Shown one piece after another: positions 33,588 through 40,633 of a stretch of DNA of 64,000 nt (positions are counted from its first letter, which is position 1; each line of letters begins with the position of its first letter). The translations under genes were made by a program, and so were the position numbers. The stretch is from Povalibacter uvarum. Lineage in GTDB: Bacteria > Pseudomonadota > Gammaproteobacteria > Steroidobacterales > Steroidobacteraceae. Below the pieces are notes generated by a model, which was not told the origin of the DNA, made no database searches, and saw only the letters and a list, made by a program, of their open reading frames with translations. The stretch lies in the NCBI RefSeq assembly GCF_014202975.1, contig NZ_JACHHZ010000006.1, positions 496,001 to 560,000 of the forward strand. The letters are read 5' to 3'.

Positions 33588-35171
33588 ATGTCCGCAGATG
33601 GCCTGTTGTCGCGACGCCGGTTTCTGCACCTGGTCGGTGCAGTGGGTGGATCGACAGCCGTGTACCAAGCAGCACTTGGACTGGGCCTCACGCCTCAGGT
33701 CCAGCCGATGCGGCGCCCCGATCTCGCACCCCTCGCGCGCGCCGGCAGCAAGTCCGTCGTCATTCTCGGAGCCGGCATTGCAGGGCTGACTGCCGCGTAT
33801 GAACTGAGCCGCAAGGGCTACGAAGTCACCGTGCTCGAGGCCTCGCATCGCGTCGGCGGCAGAAACCTCACTGTCCGCGGAGGCGATCTCGTCGATGAGA
33901 TCGGACAACCCCAGATCTGCCGGTTCGATCGTGATCCCGATCTGTACTTCAACGCCGGCCCCGCGCGCATTCCCGGACACCATGCTTCGCTCCTGAGCTA
34001 CTGCCGCGAGTTCGGCGTGCAACTCGCGCCCTTCGTGAACGACAACCGCAACGCCTGGGTGCAGGATGACTCGATGCTCGGCGGCCAGCGCATCCGCAAT
34101 CGCGAATACATGGCTGACGCGCGCGGATTCATGGCCGAGCTCATGGCGAAGTCGCTGAAAGCAGAGCAGCTCGATCGACCGTTCACCGCGACTGATCACG
34201 GCCGACTGCTGGAGTTTCTGCGGCAGTTCGGCGAGCTCGATCCGCAGTTCCGCTATCGAAGCGCGACGCGCGCCGGCCTCGTCTCCTACGACTACACGCA
34301 GCCCGAACCCCACCGCACACCGATCGATTTCAAGGAGCTGCTGCAATCCCGCTTCATGTACCTCATGAGCTTCGGCGAAGCCGACGATCAGGCCGCGATG
34401 ATGATGGAACCCGTCGGCGGCATGGACCGGATCGTGGCGGGTTTCATGAGCAAGATCAGCTCGCTCGTTCAGACGCGCGCCATCGTCCAGTCCGTGCGGT
34501 TGCAAGAGAACGGCGTCGAAATCGTCTACGCTCGCAACGACAGCAAGCGGACGATTCACGCCGATTTCTGCCTCAACAGCATTCCGACGCAGTTGCTGGC
34601 GGGTCTCGAGCACAACTTTCCAGCGGACTACTCCGGCTGCTTCTCCGCCATCCCGCGCGGGAAACTCTTCAAGATCGGGCTGCAGGCGCGCGAGCGCTTC
34701 TGGGAACGCGAAGGCATCTACGGCGGCATCTCGTGGACGATGCAGGACATCTTGCAGATCTGGTATCCGGCGCACGGGATTCATCGCGACAAGGGCATCC
34801 TCCTCGGCGCCTACACTTTCGACGATGCCTCCGGTGATCGCTTCGCTCGCCTCACGCACGCACAGCGCGTCGAGCTCGCGCTTCAGCAGGGCGAGAAAGT
34901 GCATCCCGGTTATCGCGAACACATCGAGAACGGCATCAGCATCTGCTGGCATCGCATGAATCACATGCTCGGCTGCTCCGCGCAATGGGACGAGTCGCTG
35001 CAATCGCAATGGTTCAAGCGGGCCCAGGCGCCGATCGGCAATCACTATCTGATCGGCGATCAGGTCAGCTATCACCCGGGCTGGCAGGAAGGCGCGATCC
35101 ACTCTGCGTTCCATGCGATATCGGACATCGACCGGCGGGTTCGCGGCATGGCGACCGTGGTGGCTGCATGA
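33588..35171 (+). CDS. Tat-exported flavin amine/L-amino-acid oxidoreductase
   Basis: 527 residues; AGGGGG precedes ATG 33588. A twin-arginine signal (SRRRFLHLVGAVGG, 8-21) is followed by the FAD Rossmann motif VVILGAGIAGLTAAYELSRKG (GxGxxG at 61-66), EASHRVGGR, and a C-terminal FAD contact WQEGAIHSAFHAI. The layout fits flavin monoamine oxidases and L-amino-acid oxidases, which give imino acids. It overlaps the cytochrome c gene by 4 bases (ATGA), and an exported RidA follows. Electrons may therefore pass to cytochrome c rather than O2, which is an inference from the operon. The substrate cannot be read from the sequence. Confidence 0.9.
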   Translation: MSADGLLSRRRFLHLVGAVGGSTAVYQAALGLGLTPQVQPMRRPDLAPLARAGSKSVVILGAGIAGLTAAYELSRKGYEVTVLEASHRVGGRNLTVRGGDLVDEIGQPQICRFDRDPDLYFNAGPARIPGHHASLLSYCREFGVQLAPFVNDNRNAWVQDDSMLGGQRIRNREYMADARGFMAELMAKSLKAEQLDRPFTATDHGRLLEFLRQFGELDPQFRYRSATRAGLVSYDYTQPEPHRTPIDFKELLQSRFMYLMSFGEADDQAAMMMEPVGGMDRIVAGFMSKISSLVQTRAIVQSVRLQENGVEIVYARNDSKRTIHADFCLNSIPTQLLAGLEHNFPADYSGCFSAIPRGKLFKIGLQARERFWEREGIYGGISWTMQDILQIWYPAHGIHRDKGILLGAYTFDDASGDRFARLTHAQRVELALQQGEKVHPGYREHIENGISICWHRMNHMLGCSAQWDESLQSQWFKRAQAPIGNHYLIGDQVSYHPGWQEGAIHSAFHAISDIDRRVRGMATVVAA

Positions 35172-35770
35172 GCCGGCCCCTCTTCGCGACGCTGCTGTTC
35201 GTGACAACAATATCCGTAGCGCTCGCGGACGATGTCGATCTGTCGCAGTGCGCGCTCTGTCACGGCACGAACGGCAACGGCAACCCCGCCGTGCGTGCGC
35301 CAAAGATCTCAGGCCTCGATGCCGCGTACCTGCGCCGGCAGCTCGAAATCTTCCGCGCTGGCTGGCGAGGCACGCACGAGGCCGATGAACGCGGCAATGA
35401 GATGCGTGCCGTGGCCGCCTCACTCACCGATGACGCTGCGATCGATCGCGCTGTTGCACATGTGCGCTCGTTCGAAGTGCGACCGCCCGCGCCGACTGTC
35501 GCCGGGGACGTCGAACGCGGCCGGACGCTGTATGAGCAGTGCGCAGCCTGCCACGGCGCGCGAGGCGAAGGGAACGCGGCGATGCAGGCCCCCGCCCTCG
35601 CGAACGCATCGGACTGGTATCTGCTGGCGCAACTGCGCAACTATGCGAGCGGCATCCGCGGAACCGCTGAGCCGGAAGGCCCAGGAACGCAGATGCGGGC
35701 TATCGCGTTGACGCTGCCGGATGCCCAGGCCGCATCCGACGTCGTCGCTTACATCAACACATTGCGCTGA
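35168..35770 (+). CDS. Periplasmic di-haem cytochrome c
   Basis: 200 residues with a signal peptide cleaved near residue 20 (ATLLFVTTISVALA). Two class-I haem domains are tandem: C28-A-L-C31-H32 with distal Met79 (GNEMRAVA), and C125-A-A-C128-H129 with distal Met176 (GTQMRAIA). This resembles cytochrome c4-type electron carriers. Its ATG overlaps the stop of the flavoprotein gene, so the two are translationally coupled. It is a plausible direct electron acceptor of that enzyme, delivering to a terminal oxidase. Confidence 0.94.
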   Translation: MSRPLFATLLFVTTISVALADDVDLSQCALCHGTNGNGNPAVRAPKISGLDAAYLRRQLEIFRAGWRGTHEADERGNEMRAVAASLTDDAAIDRAVAHVRSFEVRPPAPTVAGDVERGRTLYEQCAACHGARGEGNAAMQAPALANASDWYLLAQLRNYASGIRGTAEPEGPGTQMRAIALTLPDAQAASDVVAYINTLR

Positions 35771-35796
35771 TCCTCGGCGCCACCTGCGGGGTTCTC

Positions 35797-36318
35797 ATGA
35801 CTGGATTGAAGTTCGTTCGACAGGCCGGCGTGCTGACAGCATTCGGCGCCATCTCACTGTGCGCGTCGGCGCACGCAGCCGACATCGTGCGGCATCCGCT
35901 CGGCGGCGGATCAAAATTTCCAATTGCGCGGGCGATCGAAGTGCCTCCGGGCAGCACTTTCATATTTCACAGCGGCATGACGCCGGCGCCCGCCGATCCC
36001 AAAGCGCCTGAAGGCAGCGCTGCGTACTGGGGCGACACGAAGGCGCAGACGTTAAGTGTCTTCAAGCGCATCGAGGAGTCGCTCACGTCGCTCGGGCTCG
36101 GATTCGGCGATGTCGTTTCCATGACTGTCTATCTCGTCGGTGATCCGGCGAAGCAGGGCCGGATGGATTTCGCCGGGATGATGGAAGCGTACTCGCAATA
36201 CTTCGGCACCCCGACACAGCCGAATCTGCCCACACGCTCGACCGTGCAGGTGGCAGGACTTGTGGCACCCGGCATGCTCGTAGAGATCGAAGTCACGCTC
36301 GCTCGCGCGCCGAAGTAG
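35797..36318 (+). CDS. Exported RidA-family protein
   Basis: 173 residues. Unusually for RidA there is a signal peptide (GVLTAFGAISLCASAHAAD, cleavage near 28). The RidA/YjgF fold is complete: FIFHSGMTPAPADPKAP, DTKAQTLSVFKRIEESLTSL, DVVSMTVYLVGD and the anion-binding Arg147 in LPTRSTVQVAGL, the residue that binds the substrate carboxylate in imine deaminases. RidA hydrolyses reactive enamine/imine products. As third gene of the operon, 26 bp after the cytochrome, it would complete oxidative deamination in the periplasm. Confidence 0.9.
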   Translation: MTGLKFVRQAGVLTAFGAISLCASAHAADIVRHPLGGGSKFPIARAIEVPPGSTFIFHSGMTPAPADPKAPEGSAAYWGDTKAQTLSVFKRIEESLTSLGLGFGDVVSMTVYLVGDPAKQGRMDFAGMMEAYSQYFGTPTQPNLPTRSTVQVAGLVAPGMLVEIEVTLARAPK

Positions 36319-36337
36319 TCATGGGCCGGGTTCTGGC

Positions 36338-36422
36338 TGTGGGTCCGGCTTTAGCCGGACCTTATCGCGCCAGCGACAGAGGGCCTTCGGCCCTGACGTC
36401 CGACTAAAGTCGGACCCACAGG
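36338..36422. repeat. GTCCGGCT-type hairpin pair after ridA
   Basis: GTGGGTCCGGCTTTAGCCGGAC and GTCCGACTAAAGTCGGACCCAC face each other around GAGGGCCTTCGGCCC, itself a small hairpin. The element is complete and lies just after the RidA operon, so it is a likely transcription end. Confidence 0.85.
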
Positions 36423-36911
36423 AAGAACGCAGTGCCCAAGGTGGGGCACTTCCGTAGGCTGCTGCACCAACGAGTATTGCTCCTGCTGCAGCAACCCTCT
36501 TCCGCACCGCGCTCCCGCCGCCGTAGCGAATCCCCGTCGCGCGGCCGCCACAGCCGCCGCCTTCCGCGACGGCTCTCAAACGCCTTGAAAACCAGCGGTT
36601 TGCGACGGTGCGAGCCACCTCGAAGCACGGATTCCCGAATCGACCCCGAACTGGCCGGCTTATTGCAACAGACCGCGTGCTCGCGACCGCCAGCGTTGTC
36701 ACCGCAACGACATCGCATGACCGGCCGCAGCGATGCGTGCGCAACGCGCAAGGAAATCGCGATCCAAAGCCAACGACGTAACGCAGCGTCGCCCGGGATC
36801 GCACAGCCACGCGGTCTGCCTGCGCAGACAGCCGAAGCGAGGCAGCCACTGGAGGCGGCCGAGGCGCCAGCACGCAACGGGGTCTCACAACTACACGGGA
36901 GAATCTGCGTT
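36423..36911. other. 490-bp leader upstream of the TonB receptor, no gene seen
   Basis: The receptor frame is open through this stretch, but the predicted peptide is Arg/Pro/Gln-rich with no domain, and the receptor signal peptide starts at 36912. The antisense frame is similarly featureless. The stretch is long for a promoter, so a regulatory RNA or leader, or a degraded gene, is possible. I could not match it to a known riboswitch. Confidence 0.4.
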
Positions 36912-39503
36912 ATGAACAGGCAAGCCATTTCACGGCGTGTCGCAGCACTGGCCCTCATCGGCGGTACGAGTGTCGTCCTCACGGATGTCGCGCTCGCGGC
37001 CGACTCGGGCGAGAAACTCGAAGAGATCATGGTCATCGGCTCGCGCCGCACGACCAGCGCGACGGAAACCGTTGCCCCGGTCGACCTCATCACCGGCGAG
37101 GATTTCAAACGGCTCGGCACTCCGGAAATGGACAACATGTTGCGAAGCCTGGTGCCCTCGTACAACGTGTCGCAGCAGCCGATCAACGACGAGTCGAGCC
37201 TCATCCGCCCCGCGAATCTGCGCGGACTGCCGCCGGACAACACGCTGATCCTCGTGAACGGCAAGCGCCGTCACCGCGGCGGCGTCATCAACTTCCTCGG
37301 CGATGGCATCTCCGACGGCGCGCAGGGCGTCGACGTCGGTCCGATCCCCAGCATTGCATTGAAGCAGGTGCAGGTACTGCGCGATGGCGCGGCCGCCCAG
37401 TACGGCTCCGATGCAATCGCAGGCGTCATCAACTTCGAGCTCAAAGACGCCTCCGACGGCGCGGCGTTCGAAACGCGCTACGGCGAGTTCTACGAAGGCG
37501 ACGGCGGTACGATGCTCGCGGCTGCAAACGTAGGGTTGCCGCTCGGAGCCAGCGGCTTCGCCAACTTCAGTCTCGAGTACAGCGAAGGCGACGCAACGTC
37601 GCGCAGCGCGCAGCGTGCCGATGCTCAGGCACTGATCGATGCGGGCAATACCGCGGTCGCCGTCCCTGCGATGGTCTGGGGTCAGCCAGAGATCACGGAA
37701 TCCATCAAGTTCTTCGCGAACACGGGCTTCGACATCGGCGAGTCCGCGAAGGCCTACGCCTTCGGCAACTACGGCAAGCGCGAGATCGATGGCGGATTCT
37801 TCTATCGCAATCCGAACACGCGCGGCGCAGTGTTCTCCAATGACGGCGGCGCGACGCTGCTGGTCGGTGACGCCAATCCCGATAACGCAATCACCTGCCC
37901 TACGATCGCGATCACCAACAACGTGCCGAACGCCGCGGCACTCGCGCAGATTTCCTCCGGTGGCGCGCTCGACGCAGAGTGCTTCGCCTTCAACGAATGG
38001 TTCCCGGGCGGATTCACACCGCGATTCGGTGGCGAGATCGTCGACACGTCGTTGGTGGCTGGGGTCAAAGGCGAGCTCGGCGGCGGTCTGCGCTACGACT
38101 TCAGCGCGGGCTACGGCAGCTCGGACGTCCAGTACCTCATCTACAACACCGTGAATGCTTCGCTCGGCCCGGACAGCCCCACTCGCTTCAATCCCGGCGT
38201 CAACCACGAGACCGACACGAGCGTGAACGCGGACTTCTCATACCCGGTGGAAATCAGCGCGTTCGCCTCGCCGCTCAACATCGCTTTCGGTGCGGAGTGG
38301 CGCGAAGAGGAGTTCGAGATCGAGAAAGGCCAGCTCGAGTCCTACGAGATCGGCCCGTACGCCGAACAGGGCTTCAGCTCGGGATCGAACGGCTTCAGCG
38401 GCTTCGGTCCGCAATCGGAAGGTACGTTCTCGCGCCAGAGCATGGGCGTCTACATCGATCTCGAAGCGGACATCACGGAGAAGCTCATTCTCGGCGCGGC
38501 GGCGCGCTGGGAAGATTTCGATGACTTCGGCACCACCACGAACGGCAAGCTCTCCGCGCGCTACGAGCTGACCGATTCGTGGGCATTGCGCGCGACCGTC
38601 AGCACAGGCTTCCGAGCGCCGACACCCGGACAAGCCAACATCGTGCGCACGATCACGCAGATGGTGAACGGTGAATTGAACGAAACCGGCGTGTTGCCGC
38701 CGACCAATCCGATCGCGATCGAACTGGCGGAAGTCGCATCCGATGGCGCCTTCAGCGCCGTGCCGCTCGAACCGGAAGAGTCGGTGAACTGGACCATCGG
38801 CACGACCTTCAACGCGGGGCCGATCGACATCACGATCGACTACTTCACCATCGACCTGAAGGATCGCATCGCGCTGAGCAGCCTGATCGCAATCGATCGC
38901 ACGGACCCCGAGCAGGCCGAGATCCTCGATCGACTGAACGAGGCAGGCGTGCCCGGTGCCACGACGCTGACAGCGTTCCAGTTCTTCACCAACGATTTCG
39001 AAACGACGACACAGGGCATCGACTTCGTTGCTTCAACGGCATTCGCGATGGGCGGCGGCGATTCGACCGTGACGCTGGCCGTGAACTGGACCAAGACCGA
39101 ACTGGAGGAGATCACGGCGCTCGCCGATCAGACTCGAAAGATCCAGCTCGAGGATCAACTGCCCGAGTACCGTGCCGTGCTTACCGGCACCCACGCGATC
39201 GGCCCGTGGCGCTTCCTCGCCCGCGCGAGCTACTACGACTCGTTCATCTCCGCGCTCGAGATCGGCGCCGACGCAAGCGGTACTTTCGATGGCGAATACG
39301 GCGCGAAAGTCCTGTTCGATGTCGAGGCGGCCTACACGATCGCGGATCGTTACACGATCAGCATCGGAGCCCAGGACGCCTTCGACACGTACCCTGACAA
39401 GTTCCCGAACCCGGAGATCAACAGCGGTGCGATCTATCCCGGTATCTCGCCGTACGGCTTCAACGGCGGGTTCTGGTACGCGCGGCTGAACGTGGATTTC
39501 TAG
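36912..39503 (+). CDS. TonB-dependent outer-membrane receptor
   Basis: 863 residues from ATG 36912 (GGGAG about 11 bases upstream), with signal peptide RVAALALIGGTSVVLTDVALA. A TonB-box-like EEIMVIGSR is followed by the plug domain (LRSLVPSYNVSQQPIND, DNTLILVNGKRRHRGGVIN, IALKQVQVLRDGAAAQYGSD, IAGVINFEL). The long beta-barrel includes LRATVSTGFRAPTPGQANI, DITIDYFTIDLKDRI and a C-terminal GGFWYARLNVDF ending in aromatic Phe. The subfamily is common in Xanthomonadales-like organisms. The substrate is unknown, and no transporter neighbour points to a metal or sugar. Confidence 0.95.
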   Translation: MNRQAISRRVAALALIGGTSVVLTDVALAADSGEKLEEIMVIGSRRTTSATETVAPVDLITGEDFKRLGTPEMDNMLRSLVPSYNVSQQPINDESSLIRPANLRGLPPDNTLILVNGKRRHRGGVINFLGDGISDGAQGVDVGPIPSIALKQVQVLRDGAAAQYGSDAIAGVINFELKDASDGAAFETRYGEFYEGDGGTMLAAANVGLPLGASGFANFSLEYSEGDATSRSAQRADAQALIDAGNTAVAVPAMVWGQPEITESIKFFANTGFDIGESAKAYAFGNYGKREIDGGFFYRNPNTRGAVFSNDGGATLLVGDANPDNAITCPTIAITNNVPNAAALAQISSGGALDAECFAFNEWFPGGFTPRFGGEIVDTSLVAGVKGELGGGLRYDFSAGYGSSDVQYLIYNTVNASLGPDSPTRFNPGVNHETDTSVNADFSYPVEISAFASPLNIAFGAEWREEEFEIEKGQLESYEIGPYAEQGFSSGSNGFSGFGPQSEGTFSRQSMGVYIDLEADITEKLILGAAARWEDFDDFGTTTNGKLSARYELTDSWALRATVSTGFRAPTPGQANIVRTITQMVNGELNETGVLPPTNPIAIELAEVASDGAFSAVPLEPEESVNWTIGTTFNAGPIDITIDYFTIDLKDRIALSSLIAIDRTDPEQAEILDRLNEAGVPGATTLTAFQFFTNDFETTTQGIDFVASTAFAMGGGDSTVTLAVNWTKTELEEITALADQTRKIQLEDQLPEYRAVLTGTHAIGPWRFLARASYYDSFISALEIGADASGTFDGEYGAKVLFDVEAAYTIADRYTISIGAQDAFDTYPDKFPNPEINSGAIYPGISPYGFNGGFWYARLNVDF

Positions 39504-39510
39504 AAGCCTC

Positions 39511-39582
39511 CTGTCACTCCCGCGTACGCGGGAGTCCATCTGTTGACCGGATGGATGCCCGCTTTCGCGGGCATGACGGATG
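39511..39582. repeat. Inverted pair of GTCACTCCCGC repeats after the TonB receptor
   Basis: TGTCACTCCCGCGTACGCGGGAG and GCCCGCTTTCGCGGGCATGAC surround a GTCCATCTGTTGACCGGATGG spacer that is itself partly palindromic. They start 8 bp after the receptor stop and probably act as its terminator. Confidence 0.8.
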
Positions 39583-39634
39583 TGTCCGGCGGGCGAGGCT
39601 GTGCCAGTTTCGACAGCTGGTGTAGCCTCGCCGG

Positions 39635-40315
39635 ATGGAAGTTCCGGCTGCAGAGCCCCTTACGCTTCGGGTCAGTGAATCTCAGACGGTCTCGGGGCTG
39701 CTGATTCAGCCGCCCACGGCGAGCGCCTGCTACGTGTTCGCGCACAGCGCGGGTGCCGGCATGGCGCACGCTTCGATGTCTTCGCTCGCAGAGGGCTTCG
39801 CGAGCATGGGCATAGCGACGCTGCGGTACCAGTTTCCATACATGGAGCGCGGCTCGAAGCGCCCCGATCCTCCGCCGCTCTGTCACGCGACAGTTCGTGC
39901 TGCCGTTCAGGCGGCGCGGGAACGGATGCCGTCAATGCCACTGATCGCGGGTGGCCGGTCATTTGGCGGTCGAATGACTTCGCAAGCGCAGGCGATTGCC
40001 CCGCTGGCCAACGTTCGCGGCCTGGTCTTTCTCGGATTCCCTTTACACCCGGCGGGCAAGCCGGGCATCGAACGCGCCCAGCATCTCGCTGATATCGCGA
40101 TCCCGATGCTGTTCGTCCAGGGCACGAATGACGATCTCGCCTCGCTCGATCTGCTCCAGCCGATCATCGGCCGACTGGTGCCGCGCGCGACACTGCACAT
40201 CCTGCAGGATGCGGATCACTCCTTCCACGTACCTGCCCGCAGCGGCCGCAAGGACGCGCAGGTCCGTGAAGAAGCACAGCAAGCCGTCGCGTCGTGGCTC
40301 CAGTCACTGCAGTGA
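39635..40315 (+). CDS. Alpha/beta-hydrolase, KANL3/Tex30-like
   Basis: 226 residues, no signal peptide. An N-terminal YVFAHSAGAGMAHASM (HSAGAGM) oxyanion loop precedes nucleophile Ser109 in GGRSFGGRMTS. An Asp (165/166) follows in VQGTNDDLAS and His195 in DADHSFHVP, completing the triad. The HSAGAGM plus GGRSFGGR pair is typical of the KANL3/Tex30 branch related to dienelactone hydrolases. The gene is followed 3 bp later by a small membrane protein gene. Confidence 0.9.
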   Translation: MEVPAAEPLTLRVSESQTVSGLLIQPPTASACYVFAHSAGAGMAHASMSSLAEGFASMGIATLRYQFPYMERGSKRPDPPPLCHATVRAAVQAARERMPSMPLIAGGRSFGGRMTSQAQAIAPLANVRGLVFLGFPLHPAGKPGIERAQHLADIAIPMLFVQGTNDDLASLDLLQPIIGRLVPRATLHILQDADHSFHVPARSGRKDAQVREEAQQAVASWLQSLQ

Positions 40316-40318
40316 CTC

Positions 40319-40519
40319 ATGACCGACACACGCAAGCTCAGGATCGTCGCCGCAGTCGTGGCGTCGTTCTGCGCGCTCATCGTGCTGGTGATGGCGCTGC
40401 TCATCAAGCACGTGATCACTTTCCAGATGGCGCTGCTGATGCTGATCGCACTGTTCGGCCTGTACTTCGGCTTTGGCGTCCTGGTCGCGGTGTGGCGCTT
40501 CATTGGCAAGCTGGAATGA
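40319..40519 (+). CDS. Small two-helix membrane protein
   Basis: 66 residues with two hydrophobic helices (IVAAVVASFCALIVLVMALL and FQMALLMLIALFGLYFGFGVLVAVW) and a short charged C-terminus. No family is recognised. It starts 3 bp after the hydrolase stop, so it is co-transcribed. A CCACGGGG-type repeat (40588-40616) lies between it and ligD. Confidence 0.7.
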   Translation: MTDTRKLRIVAAVVASFCALIVLVMALLIKHVITFQMALLMLIALFGLYFGFGVLVAVWRFIGKLE

Positions 40520-40585
40520 AGAGACGGGGAAGAGAGAATGCATATCGCCCAGCGATCGGGTTCCGGCATGGATACCTAGTTCCGC

Positions 40586-40618
40586 CCCCGTGATCCCCGT
40601 GTCCCCCGTGGAAAATCC
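40586..40618. repeat. CCCCGTGG-type tandem repeat before ligD
   Basis: CCCCGTGATCCCCGTGTCCC followed by CCCGTGG is a tandem of CCCCGTGxx units lying just before the ligD ATG, in the orientation inverse to the arrays at 6.36 and 44.31 kb. Confidence 0.6.
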
Positions 40619-40633
40619 CTTCTTGCTCTTGTC

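Noticed and set aside
36930-38207. 425-codon antisense frame across the TonB receptor
   Set aside because: Shadow of a clear receptor gene; no recognisable domain or ribosome site.
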